A DNA stretch of 64,000 bases, taken from assembly GCF_002013915.1 (NCBI RefSeq), contig NZ_MBTF01000039.1:272766-336765 (forward strand), in the 5' to 3' direction. Below, piece after piece: positions 55,789 to 64,000 of this stretch. A program made the position numbers and the translations under genes. This stretch comes from Mucilaginibacter pedocola (lineage in GTDB: Bacteria > Bacteroidota > Bacteroidia > Sphingobacteriales > Sphingobacteriaceae). Position 1 is the stretch's first letter; each line of letters begins with the position of its first letter. The notes under the pieces are model-generated. The model had not been told where the DNA came from and did not search any database. It worked only from the letters and a program-made list of their open reading frames with translations.

Positions 55789-56597
55789 CGGTAATAATAT
55801 TTATGGCACAATGTGCAGTAACAGGGTTAGGATTAAATAATTAATTGTTACAAAGCTACTTAATAGCAATTCAAGCTGGTTGTTATTTTTTTTAACACTG
55901 TTAATAGTTTTGAACGAGTATCATCAGTTATGGGTATCTCGACGCTTAAAAGATCTGTAAACCAATTATTAAACGATGTGCAGATTTATAAATACATCTT
56001 ATTTTTGTAATAGCCTAGTTTCAACCAATGGCAAGAAAGAGAAGCAAAAATAAGTCCAAGAGAACCCACTTAAGGTCGAAGCCAAACGTAAGCGTGATTA
56101 TCTGTATCGCCTAAAACTGGTTTGCGAAAAGTTGGTTGGGCCTGGCTGGTTTGAACTGATACCGGCGATTGATTTGAACATTATATACGACAGGCGTTAC
56201 CCTTTTATTCATCATCAACATTCAACAACACTTTAAAGTCGATATATACACATCGAATTCGGTCGTCTCTTCTTGCAATGGTTCAACTTCTATCCCCGCA
56301 TCAAGTTAATATGGGCATCAAAGCATTTGACACAAGCGCACTAGCGATTAGCAACTTGAACATTATTTAGTCAATTAAATAAAGGATAACTATTTATTAT
56401 TACTTTCCAATTGACATTTTATAAACTTCAGTTCAATGATCATTGAATTCATCTTTAATAAACAAAGATAATTGGGAGGAGGCTTCTAATTTACTCGTAA
56501 GACATCTTCAATTAAGGAAAACGCGTTAAGGATCGGCGTGAAAAGCCCGCAGGAACGAGGACTTGTAACAAGAGCCTGACCGAAGGGAACGCCCAGA
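55789..56597. other. Intergenic region with a coding relic and a palindrome
   Basis: About 800 bases. On the plus strand a fragment beginning MARKRSKNKSKRTHLRSK (56028) and, in another frame, DYLYRLKLVCEKLVGPGWFE and LIPAIDLNIIYDRRYPF up to about 56235 look like one decayed gene; family unknown. At 56432-56447 lies a perfect 16-bp palindrome, TTCAATGATCATTGAA. The region also holds the promoter of the SMC-like operon. Confidence 0.45.
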
Positions 56598-56849
56598 TCA
56601 AATATAATTTTGCGGTTTATCGGGAAGAAAGTCTTTTGGGGAAAGATGGAAATGATCTGCCAGCTTATCAATATGCGATAAATTATACTTAGCCGGCTTT
56701 TCTATATTTTCAACATTGGTGATAAAGGTTCGATCTACATCCAATATTATAGCAATATCTTCCTGCCTTAATTTGTGCTTGTGCCGTAATTTGATCACGA
56801 AATCAATCACATACTGCTCAATTGCTGAAATATTAGGTTCACCCGCCAT
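56598..56849 (-). CDS. XRE-family regulator of the defence island
   Basis: An 83-residue helix-turn-helix protein: IKLRHKHKLRQEDIAIILDV, DRTFITNVEN, KLADHFHLSPKDFLPD. Single-domain, likely a repressor. The start region carries two inverted repeats (see 56875-56901), which suggests autoregulation. Confidence 0.85.
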   Translation of the reverse strand: MAGEPNISAIEQYVIDFVIKLRHKHKLRQEDIAIILDVDRTFITNVENIEKPAKYNLSHIDKLADHFHLSPKDFLPDKPQNYI

Positions 56850-56874
56850 CCAGCTATAAAAAGATACAAAAAAA

Positions 56875-56901
56875 TGTCGCCAAAGGTGACATATATATCA
56901 C
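56875..56901. promoter_or_regulatory. Two overlapping inverted repeats upstream of the XRE gene
   Basis: TGTCGCC-AAA-GGTGACA (56875-56891) and GTGACATATATATCAC (56886-56901) are imperfect palindromes that share the GTGACA half. They start 25 bases before the XRE start codon, a typical position for an autoregulatory operator. Confidence 0.45.
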
Positions 56902-57052
56902 ATTTTACTTATCTTGGCATTAATAATTTTAGATAGCATACCTTTGCTCAACTTAATAAAGCAAGCATAGGACTGCATACAAGCCTCGCCTCGAAAATCT
57001 GGTAAATTTTAGTCTGCGACGGTAAGTGTGGTTCCGCACCCTATATATCTAT

Positions 57053-57150
57053 AGGGCCGGAGCTCGCTTATGTCATGGAGACAGCCTCTAAGGAGGTTTG
57101 GTTTACCAGAGCCACGAGACATGACAGGTGGGTTTCCGGCCCTATTGTTT
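57053..57150 (+). ncRNA. Candidate structured RNA with terminator
   Basis: AGGGCCGGA (57053-57061) pairs perfectly with TCCGGCCCT (57135-57143), followed by ATTGTTTTT. Inside, TGTCATG (57071-57077) pairs with CATGACA (57120-57126). Within that, two small hairpins are possible: CCTC-TAAG-GAGG and TGG-TTTA-CCA. The outer helix plus T run is a rho-independent terminator. It ends about 50 bases before the sigma factor gene. It may be a small RNA or a leader that controls the sigma gene by termination. I do not recognise a known class. Confidence 0.5.
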
Positions 57151-57197
57151 TTGCGTCAACGCTGAGGCTTCCACAACTGATAAGGAGGTGTTAGCGG

Positions 57198-57776
57198 ATG
57201 GCCAGTTACAAAACCCTTTTAGACCATACACTCGTCGATCTTTTGACCAGGTCGGACCATGCCGCCTATAACGAGATCTATAACCGGTATTTCTACCTTA
57301 TCTACACGCATGCCTACAAAAAACTCCGGGACGAGGACCAGGCGAGAGATATCGTACAGGACATCTTTGTGAACCTATGGCTGAAAAGAGAAAAACTTCA
57401 AATCAGCACCAACCTTGCCGGCTACCTTTACACCGCCGCCCGCAACAAGGTATTCGACCTCTTCGCGCACCAGGAAGTGGCCTCCAAATACCTCGACTCC
57501 CTCCAGCAATTCATCGAAACGCAACATGCCCCGACAGATGAACGGGTCAGGGAAAGGGAATTACAAGCTCAGATCGACAAAGAGATCCAGGCATTGCCAC
57601 CTAAAATGCGGCAAATATTCGAGATGAGCAGGCGTGCGGGCATGTCTTACAAAGAGATCGCCGAAGAACTGCAGGTGACCGAGAACAATATCTCCAAACA
57701 GATCAACGGGGCATTACGTATACTGCGGACAAAACTGGGAATATTGGCCGGGATCGTTTTCCTACTACAAAAATGA
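57198..57776 (+). CDS. ECF sigma factor (RNA polymerase sigma-70 family)
   Basis: A 192-residue sigma factor. Region 2: YNRYFYLIYTHAYKKLRDED, ARDIVQDIFVNLW. Region 4: LPPKMRQIFEMSRRAGMSYK, EIAEELQVTENNISKQI. The C-terminus is hydrophobic (ILAGIVFLLQK), as in many Bacteroidetes ECF factors of the FecI/SusR-neighbouring type, but no FecR or SusC/D genes follow. AAGGAGGT precedes the ATG. The structured RNA upstream suggests control by transcription termination. Confidence 0.93.
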   Translation: MASYKTLLDHTLVDLLTRSDHAAYNEIYNRYFYLIYTHAYKKLRDEDQARDIVQDIFVNLWLKREKLQISTNLAGYLYTAARNKVFDLFAHQEVASKYLDSLQQFIETQHAPTDERVRERELQAQIDKEIQALPPKMRQIFEMSRRAGMSYKEIAEELQVTENNISKQINGALRILRTKLGILAGIVFLLQK

Positions 57777-57832
57777 AATAGGCTCATCTTCCTTTTCCCA
57801 AAGCCCGAACATCTGTTATTTTTGCGGGCTCT

Positions 57833-58636
57833 ATGAAAGACCATGTTGAGCAGATCAGGAAAGACGTAAAACGCCTCCACACACAAGGGGTGAACTTATT
57901 AAACGCCATGCGGGACGAACAATTCCCGGGCGAAATGGAAGAACATTTCACCAATGTACTCAAACGGAACTACCAGGAATTCAAGAAAAGCTTACCCGTA
58001 TTCAAATCGGCCTACCAGCCCTGGTACAGCGAAGCGCTGGCCCTTGTCAGCCTGCTGCTCCCTTTGAGGGCGAACGACCTCATCCGTCTGTACGAAAGGC
58101 CCAGGAACCGCAAAGAGATCACCAAAGAGAATTATGTGATCGAGGACTACCTGAACGATACGACCATCACCACAGGCTTCGATAAAAAAGTGGTCGCCGG
58201 CCCGAATGCCGCTATCCCGGCCTTCGAACAACAATTCCATATGATCGCCGGCATCCTGGGTACGTTAGATTCTTCGCTGCTCGATATCCGCAGGGAGATC
58301 CAGGCGGACCTGTTGGATGCTGAGCTGGACAAGGCGGGGCAATTGGCTAAAAACAAATTCTACCGTGCAGCGGGTGCCGTGGCGGCTACCGTATTAGAAA
58401 AACACCTGGAGCAAGTATGTGCCCGCAGGAAACTCAAGGTCAGCCGCAAGACCATCGCCGAAATGAACGAAACGCTGAAAAAGCAGGAAGTGATCGATTT
58501 CCCGACCTACCGGCATATCGGCCTGTTGCATGAACTGGCCCAGCTTTGCCTGCAAAACAAGAAACGCGAACCGGAACAAGCTGAGGTGGCAGACCTGATC
58601 AATGGGACGGACAAGGTCATTAAGACGGTGTTTTAA
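57833..58636 (+). CDS. HEPN-like hypothetical protein
   Basis: A 267-residue helical protein. The last 100 residues (FYRAAGAVAATVLEKHLEQV to DLINGTDKVIKTVF) follow the pattern of an HEPN-like domain with the form RAAG-x-x-x-x-V-x-LE-x-HL, then KKREPEQAEVADLI. No clear R-x4-6-H ribonuclease motif is seen, so RNase activity is uncertain. It follows the sigma factor gene by 56 bases on the same strand. Confidence 0.6.
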   Translation: MKDHVEQIRKDVKRLHTQGVNLLNAMRDEQFPGEMEEHFTNVLKRNYQEFKKSLPVFKSAYQPWYSEALALVSLLLPLRANDLIRLYERPRNRKEITKENYVIEDYLNDTTITTGFDKKVVAGPNAAIPAFEQQFHMIAGILGTLDSSLLDIRREIQADLLDAELDKAGQLAKNKFYRAAGAVAATVLEKHLEQVCARRKLKVSRKTIAEMNETLKKQEVIDFPTYRHIGLLHELAQLCLQNKKREPEQAEVADLINGTDKVIKTVF

Positions 58637-58734
58637 TTAGGGCATTTCACAATTCTGAATTATGAAAAAAACAAGATGCCAGCCATCTCAAATACAAGAT
58701 TTGGAAGTCTGACGGATTTTGTCGTCAAATAAAT

Positions 58735-60231
58735 TTAGTCAGCCATCGCAACGTATAGGGGAGTGCCTAATAAGTATGTCACATCCTCTCCATCATCGTT
58801 TTTAATACTGGTAGCGAGAAGCCGCTTTGCTACAAATTCAAGCTCCTGCACCGGGCCCAGAGAACTTCTAGCTAAAGAGTGCATCGCATACAAATCAGAT
58901 CTGTAATATGATCTTTCATCGCGCATATAGTTAGGGTAAAACTCCCCCCTTACGTCTTTATCTAACTCTTTACCTAACCAACGCAAAATTCCAAACGTAG
59001 TAGAATTCAAATCAGGAGAGAAATCATAACCGAGATTGGTGACCAAATGCCTACTAGACCCGCCTAACCCCACAAGCAAATTATTATTAAAATCAGTGAA
59101 ATAAACTATTTGATTGGGAAGGGTGAAATTGTCCACTGAAACACCCCATCGTAATCCCATCTGTCCTTTGAAATATTTGCGAGGTTCAGATAATGTACCA
59201 ACGGATCCTTCTTCATTCAAATATTCCAGAACGATCAGAAGCCTTTTTTCCAAAGGCAGTTCTTCGATGGAACTGCCTTTATTCACTTCGACTCCGGCAC
59301 TCACGGCATATTCACCCTTTTCGCTGTCATTCATTTGAGCTAATATCATAGTGACTTTTGCTTCGCTAATGTAGATGTAATACTTCAACTTTTTGCGAGC
59401 TGCTGTTTTGATCGTAACTCGCTTGTGCCCTGATTGACCAAATTCCGCTTTCAAATCTTGTGTGCTCGCAGTGCTGGCTATAAAATCTTCAATGAATTTC
59501 AGCAACAGCCGATGCTGAATGTCATCTTTCCCAATAGGTTTGGCAATAGTAAAATGGTCAGATCCAGGAACTTTGAAAGACTCTCCGAAATAACGTGCAC
59601 CGCTGAAAGGCTCCACCACCTGTTTCGATATCACAGAACCTCCGAAAACGAATTTATCTTCGATCAGTTCTTTTCCGTATATCGGTAGTTTACCAGCACT
59701 TTTTAGGTTTTGGAAGGTTTTATCGAGGTCATTCAGCCAAGAATTATTTTGCTCAAAACGCAGTGTGTCGACCTGTATATTACCGAATAACTTTGCGACC
59801 GGCTTAAATAAGCTCGCATACCCAGAACCGAGCGAAGGAGAAGCGACCAGAAAAAGACCGACATTTGTTTTCCCACTGATTAGATCATTCGAGCGTTCTA
59901 CGATAAATTTCCGGGCTATGATACCACCCATACTATGGCAAACAAATATGATGTCCTTCCCTTCGGTAAGGCCTTCCAGATTGACCACATACTCCTTCAA
60001 AGCGTCTACGATATCGCTTAGGCTATAATTTCTGGAGAACAGCCCTGTCTGATAGGTAAAAACAAACACACCTAAGCCTTTCAAATCGGGATCCTCAGTT
60101 AACAACTTTGGCCAGAAGGTTCCATTTTCATTTAGCCAGCACGAACCTCCGTCTGAAAATAGGCCGTGAATGAAAACGACAGTTGTTTTGCCTTTGGGTT
60201 TTCTAATCCATTCTCCGTTCATCATGATCAA
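58735..60231 (-). CDS. Lipase-like alpha/beta hydrolase fused to unknown domain
   Basis: A 498-residue protein. Residues 15-250 form an alpha/beta hydrolase: oxyanion segment VVFIHGLFSDGG, nucleophile elbow IIFVCHSMGGIIARK with Ser100, and a late His in SDHFTIAKP. Residues 280-498 form a separate domain beginning KLKYYIYISEAKVTMILAQM that resembles, from memory, a family of unknown function (DUF7019). A Cys precedes the usual His-Ser (CHSMGG). No signal peptide, so it acts in the cytoplasm. It lies between the HEPN-like gene and the Septu pair, in the Septu orientation but about 220 bases away. A membrane-lipid-attacking effector is a possibility, not shown. Confidence 0.7.
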   Translation of the reverse strand: MIMMNGEWIRKPKGKTTVVFIHGLFSDGGSCWLNENGTFWPKLLTEDPDLKGLGVFVFTYQTGLFSRNYSLSDIVDALKEYVVNLEGLTEGKDIIFVCHSMGGIIARKFIVERSNDLISGKTNVGLFLVASPSLGSGYASLFKPVAKLFGNIQVDTLRFEQNNSWLNDLDKTFQNLKSAGKLPIYGKELIEDKFVFGGSVISKQVVEPFSGARYFGESFKVPGSDHFTIAKPIGKDDIQHRLLLKFIEDFIASTASTQDLKAEFGQSGHKRVTIKTAARKKLKYYIYISEAKVTMILAQMNDSEKGEYAVSAGVEVNKGSSIEELPLEKRLLIVLEYLNEEGSVGTLSEPRKYFKGQMGLRWGVSVDNFTLPNQIVYFTDFNNNLLVGLGGSSRHLVTNLGYDFSPDLNSTTFGILRWLGKELDKDVRGEFYPNYMRDERSYYRSDLYAMHSLARSSLGPVQELEFVAKRLLATSIKNDDGEDVTYLLGTPLYVAMAD

Positions 60232-60447
60232 TTCTTTAATTGAGTTTATATTGAAATAGTGCGGGATAAACGTTTACTTATTAGAGTTCGTACTGTCAAA
60301 TCACTTGGCAGATATAGATCTCTCATTGCAAAAGAATCATCCTTCAAAAAATGTTCGGATGCCCTAATTTAATGAACGGGCGCTCTTTATGCAACAACTC
60401 CAATTGTTTCCTACAACCCACCGATCCTTTTGCGTATGAAGTAAACA

Positions 60448-61296
60448 TCAACCGATCAATTGAAAATTTCCATTACAAAACCAGTTATCTTCCGCAAGTC
60501 CGTTATAAAATACGACTTGCCAAATATTCAAATGTACATCCGCTTTAGACCGAGCCATATCTAATAAGAATTTTTTGACCGCTGCCTGCTTTTGCCTTTT
60601 GCCATAGATCCCGATAAGTTGCTTTTTTATACCGACCAACTCACGGCCTGCCTGTGTAGCATAGAGTTTCTTTAATCCAAACGATTTAAAGTGTCCTTCT
60701 ACCCGCTTAAAAAGGAGATCGCTCCACCCTGCAGGACGTGAGACATAAAACTCGACTGAAATGGGATTCGTTTGCAAAACCCGCATTTTCAACCACCGAT
60801 CAGCATCGATATCATCATAGTATGGATGCAGGGTCTCTTCATCCGGTGTCTTCGGATAATCCATGAGTTTTCCGGTATTGCAGTCTTTACACGCTGGGAT
60901 GAGATTGATAGGTACGACCGACAATCGCGGATATTTTGCCTTCGGCAAGTAGTGATCCAAGGTCGTAACATCCCGGTGAGCACATAGTGGGCAGAGATCA
61001 AATGGCGCAGACAAAATCAGTTTGTCATAATGTACCCTGCCGTTGGCATGGTCGACCATTTGCCCGGTGTAGACATATTTAAGTTCATCAACTGAAACGT
61101 TACCGTTGACAAGAGTTTCATGAGCTATCGTATATACCAAACCTTTTGTGACCTTAGTATCCAGTTCCTGTTCCGCTTGAATGATCAATGGCGCGCAAGC
61201 GGCCATCCTAGCCTTCTTTTTTGGGTTTTTCGTGGAGCTTATACAATCTGCATATACCGTGGCAGTCGATAGTGTGGGTTTAGCTAACTTGATCAT
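60448..61296 (-). CDS. ptuB: Septu PtuB-like HNH endonuclease
   Basis: A 282-residue protein with the HNH/McrA-type zinc and catalytic pattern: LCPLCAHRDVTTLDHYLPKA (Cys102, Cys105, Asp-His), then KYPRLSVVPINLIPACKDCN (Cys136, Cys139, Asn). This order is that of PtuB. With the ATPase encoded upstream it forms the Septu anti-phage system, in which PtuA regulates the nuclease. It overlaps ptuA by 17 bases. Larger than the shortest PtuB proteins. Confidence 0.82.
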   Translation of the reverse strand: MIKLAKPTLSTATVYADCISSTKNPKKKARMAACAPLIIQAEQELDTKVTKGLVYTIAHETLVNGNVSVDELKYVYTGQMVDHANGRVHYDKLILSAPFDLCPLCAHRDVTTLDHYLPKAKYPRLSVVPINLIPACKDCNTGKLMDYPKTPDEETLHPYYDDIDADRWLKMRVLQTNPISVEFYVSRPAGWSDLLFKRVEGHFKSFGLKKLYATQAGRELVGIKKQLIGIYGKRQKQAAVKKFLLDMARSKADVHLNIWQVVFYNGLAEDNWFCNGNFQLIG

Positions 61297-62818
61297 CTTC
61301 TCTATTACTAATCATTGCCATAACTATCGACCGTGCCTCCATCCCCAACTGCTGGTTAAATGCCTCCATAATCGCGTCGAAATCATATTGTTTCTCTACG
61401 ATTATCCTGTTTAGAAGAGTGTAAAATCCGGAGTCTGTGACTTCCAGCCCAAAAACATCATTGGTCAAAGCCCCCACGTTCTCGCCAAATGTTTCCCTTG
61501 GTAAACGGTCAGCTCCCATTAACAAGCCGCTGCGTTTCAGTCTCCAGGCGCAACTCTTAGGAACTTCTTGCAAAATCACCGGCGAGTGGGTCGCAATGAT
61601 AGCTACACCATTTGTAGCAATCAAGAGATCAGCTACCACCCTGATGAACGCGGAAAGCAAAGGTGGATGTAAATGGGCTTCAGGCTCGTCCATGATTACT
61701 AAACTGCGTTCCTGGAGCTTTTCGATGAGCCGCGTGACGGTGAGCAATACAATCTTATGTCCTGAACTAAGTCTTCTAAAGGTCCTTAACGTTTTGGCCT
61801 TGGATGACCTAGAGCCATCCAACCCGATTAATTCATCTATAGCGGCCTCCCGAAAGTAGGGGTCTGAATGTAAGGTTTTGATCGCATTTGCCCATCGCTC
61901 GGAGATGCCTGCAGACCTGCAACCCATAAGGCTATCTAAAAACTCATTGGGCAACATGGTCGGGTCTTTAATTTTAGGAGAAACGGGGTCGCCAGTAGCC
62001 GGTAATTTTAAACCAATATAAGCATACTTCATCCCATTTATAAATTCAGTATGTTCAGGATGAGGGTCCATTTCCTCAAAGGCGCTGAACGATACGGAGA
62101 TTAAGTTGACGAATTCTCCTATTTCCTCCTCCCAAGGGCGAGCTTTATAGAATTCGAAATCGCCCGCATCCTCGGGTTTATCCAAAAGCAATGAGTCGAT
62201 CATATTGTTGATCAGCATGGTCTTGCCCACGCCATTCTTGCCTATTAAGACATGCACATTTGTCGGTGGTAACGACTCAGGCGTTACCTCGAATGATAAC
62301 GAAAGGCCGCCACCATCGACGGGCGCCGAGCGCTTGAAAGAGAAATTGTAGGGTGTAAGTTTAGCCCCGCCATCCGCGATACGCCTGAACTGACCTGTTA
62401 TTGTCAAGGGGCTTAGCGATCGCAAGAACGAGGTCATCACTACAAATTCATTTTCGACTTCTTGAAATAAGGCATTGTTTTTAGCGATATCATTCAGTCC
62501 CTCCAGTATCTCCTTTTGCAGATCTGCACCGAGCTTTTTCAGATTTTCATAATACTCCGCAGAAGTGCCAACGGAGAAGTAATCATCGCCGATATAGTTG
62601 AAGTTATACCCTACATCATAAACCTGATCATCAGCTCTTTGTCCCTTGAATCCTATTTTCACAGCGCCGAGATCGTACTTATCCGAATTGTTGTCAACAT
62701 AGAATATGCCGAATAGCGTGTAGAAATTATAATCATTCCAGTTATCCCAAGTCAGAAAGACATGGTTTTTCGTGTTTCGGGGGTAATTTCCCCATCTGTC
62801 TAATATTGAGAAATCCAT
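61280..62818 (-). CDS. ptuA: Septu PtuA-like ATPase
   Basis: A 512-residue ABC-type ATPase: Walker A HVLIGKNGVGKTMLINN (191-205), signature RRLSSGHKIVLLT (349-360), Walker B SLVIMDEPEAHLHPP (373-387), H loop AIIATHSP (His411). The first 170 residues form an N-terminal extension. It binds nucleotide and holds PtuB in check until infection. The start is ATG at 62818; about 210 bases separate it from the divergent integrase. Confidence 0.82.
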   Translation of the reverse strand: MDFSILDRWGNYPRNTKNHVFLTWDNWNDYNFYTLFGIFYVDNNSDKYDLGAVKIGFKGQRADDQVYDVGYNFNYIGDDYFSVGTSAEYYENLKKLGADLQKEILEGLNDIAKNNALFQEVENEFVVMTSFLRSLSPLTITGQFRRIADGGAKLTPYNFSFKRSAPVDGGGLSLSFEVTPESLPPTNVHVLIGKNGVGKTMLINNMIDSLLLDKPEDAGDFEFYKARPWEEEIGEFVNLISVSFSAFEEMDPHPEHTEFINGMKYAYIGLKLPATGDPVSPKIKDPTMLPNEFLDSLMGCRSAGISERWANAIKTLHSDPYFREAAIDELIGLDGSRSSKAKTLRTFRRLSSGHKIVLLTVTRLIEKLQERSLVIMDEPEAHLHPPLLSAFIRVVADLLIATNGVAIIATHSPVILQEVPKSCAWRLKRSGLLMGADRLPRETFGENVGALTNDVFGLEVTDSGFYTLLNRIIVEKQYDFDAIMEAFNQQLGMEARSIVMAMISNREDDQVS

Positions 62819-63028
62819 TATTTGTGGTATGGCCGTGGTAGGTTTTGAAGCCCCAATATGGTCATTTTTGATCTATAATAACAATTTCTTTTTCATGATG
62901 GAACAAAGTACTCAAGGGGGGGCGACCGGTTCTACCTTGAAAGGAGAAACGCGAATTCCTCATTTCGCTTGTACCAGCATATCCCAAGAATAATCGCATC
63001 TTCCCGCCCCAAAACAACTCCCCACATT

Positions 63029-63964
63029 ATGTCGTCCCTATCAAACGCAACTACAGAATTCTTGAACCACTGCCAGTATGAAAAGAACCTGAGCCCCAAA
63101 ACACTGAAATTTTACACGATCGACCTCAAACAGTTCCATGCCTTCCTGTTAACGAATGGCTATCAATTAAATGTCACAGAGATCGATAAACAATGCCTGA
63201 AAGACTATTTAAAAGAACTCCACTGTTGGAAACCAAAGACCATCAAGCGAAAGGTCGCCACATTAAAGGCTTTTTTCAATTACCTGGAATATGAAGATAC
63301 CATCCTGGTCAATCCCCTCCGTAAAATGAAGGTCAGGATCAAGGAACCACAGGCTCTTCCGAAAGCCCTGACCAAAACGGAGACCGGCAAGATCCTGCAA
63401 CAAGCTTACACGGCCTTATCAAGATCACGAACAGGCACCTATTCCCGCAAGGAAAAGATCCGGGATGCGGCGGTCATCGAATTGCTGTACGCGACCGGTG
63501 CCCGGGTTTCCGAGATCGCTAATTTAAAGACCGCTGACCTTAACCTGGACACCGGCCTGATATCCATTCATGGTAAAGGGAATAAAGAAAGGGCCGCGTA
63601 TATCAGTAACCCTGGTACTTTAAAGATACTCAGAGATTATCTTGATGCTTTTGGAGATGGTATCGGGGAATATTTTTGGATGAACCGCCTAGGGAATACT
63701 TTGTCGGACCAATCCATCCGTAACCTGGTGAAAAAAACGACCAAGGACGCCCAGTTGAACCAGAAGGTAACGCCACATGTTATCCGCCACACATTTGCCA
63801 CGTTGTTATTGGAGAACGATGTCGATATCAAATATATCCAATCCCTTTTAGGCCACAGCTCGATCACGACTACACAGATATACACGCAGGTCAACCGGGA
63901 AAAACAACAGCAGATATTGATCAATAAACATCCCCGCCATGAATTGTCGCTATTGATGGAATAG
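63029..63964 (+). CDS. Tyrosine recombinase/integrase (XerC/D-like)
   Basis: A 311-residue site-specific recombinase: N-terminal SAM-like domain (NLSPKTLKFYTIDLKQF) and catalytic domain with Arg in ATGARVSEIANL, HxxR in PHVIRHTFAT, His in LLGHSSITTTQ and the nucleophile Tyr in IYTQV. I chose the ATG at 63029 (MSSLSNATTEF); the frame is open from 62969. Its position at the border of the defence island suggests it mobilises the island, or is one of a set of small recombinases. No attachment site was recognised after it. Confidence 0.9.
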   Translation: MSSLSNATTEFLNHCQYEKNLSPKTLKFYTIDLKQFHAFLLTNGYQLNVTEIDKQCLKDYLKELHCWKPKTIKRKVATLKAFFNYLEYEDTILVNPLRKMKVRIKEPQALPKALTKTETGKILQQAYTALSRSRTGTYSRKEKIRDAAVIELLYATGARVSEIANLKTADLNLDTGLISIHGKGNKERAAYISNPGTLKILRDYLDAFGDGIGEYFWMNRLGNTLSDQSIRNLVKKTTKDAQLNQKVTPHVIRHTFATLLLENDVDIKYIQSLLGHSSITTTQIYTQVNREKQQQILINKHPRHELSLLME

Positions 63965-64000
63965 TATCCGCGCCGAATACAGGATAACTGATTATTATCA

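Noticed and set aside
57053..57150. Known riboswitch classes (TPP, cobalamin, SAM, c-di-GMP)
   Set aside because: The conserved cores of these classes were not seen; the region is left as an unclassified structured RNA.
60448..62818. Retron explanation for the PtuAB-like pair
   Set aside because: Some retrons carry PtuAB, but no reverse transcriptase is encoded nearby and the divergent neighbour is an integrase.
1..64000. CRISPR arrays, tRNA or rRNA genes
   Set aside because: No regularly spaced repeats, no cloverleaf with TTCRA loop and no rRNA-like conserved stretches were found by eye.

Overview
The window is bacterial DNA that reads as Bacteroidota, most likely family Sphingobacteriaceae (Mucilaginibacter or Pedobacter-like). 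The support is RteC and Bacteroidetes-type Tra proteins, LytS/LytT-type regulators, FtsX-like 800-residue permeases, a CrtZ/one-piece lycopene cyclase carotenoid set, TAnnTTTG-type promoter boxes and few strong Shine-Dalgarno sites. No rRNA, tRNA or CRISPR array was seen. The window is a patchwork of an integrative conjugative element, a chromosomal-looking carotenoid/stress operon and a defence island.

Region 1 (1-8.2 kb): the 3' end of a histidine kinase, a full-length LanB-type lanthipeptide dehydratase, a convergent LytT/LytS-type regulator pair, a 60-residue Thr-rich ORF that could be a dehydratase substrate, an unknown 379-residue protein, and RteC, the regulator of CTnDOT-like elements. 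No LanC cyclase is in the window.

Region 2 (8.2-13.4 kb): an AbiEi/AbiEii toxin-antitoxin pair with paired operator-like sites, surrounded by decay: a frameshifted alpha/beta hydrolase of low GC, a deleted acyltransferase-3 relic and other fragments.

Region 3 (13.4-26.4 kb): a tightly packed transfer operon, traE-F-G-(lipoprotein)-I-two TerB-like proteins-J-K-L-M, followed by two proteins that share a C-terminal domain and flank a beta-class DNA methyltransferase, closed by a strong terminator. traN, traO, relaxase and coupling protein are not present here.

Region 4 (26.4-31.1 kb): an FtsX-type ABC permease flanked by relics (GNAT, response regulator, CDGSH protein) and a perfect 22-bp palindrome.

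Region 5 (31.1-40.8 kb, all on minus): a twelve-gene unit crtI-crtB-hypothetical-idi-crtZ-lycopene cyclase-folE-SDR-flavin reductase-FAD oxidoreductase-MpaB/DUF2236-MarR. It should make hydroxylated cyclic carotenoids such as zeaxanthin and couples them to pterin/flavin enzymes, which suggests a light or photo-oxidative stress regulon.

Region 6 (40.8-47.3 kb): an AraC relic, a large multi-PAS histidine kinase ending in a STAS-like domain, a small XRE regulator, DUF421 and DUF3072 proteins, two small unknowns and an Hsp20 chaperone.

Region 7 (47.9-64 kb): a defence island ending in a tyrosine recombinase. It holds an Mrr-like nuclease/STAND NTPase (Avs-like), a three-gene operon of a 53-residue protein, an SMC/Rad50-like ATPase and a 260-residue protein, an XRE regulator with operator-like repeats, a candidate structured RNA with terminator in front of a lone ECF sigma factor, a HEPN-like protein, a lipase-like hydrolase fused to an unknown sensor-like domain, and a Septu (PtuAB) pair. 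The least explained modules are the SMC-like three-gene operon, the lipase fusion and the structured RNA.
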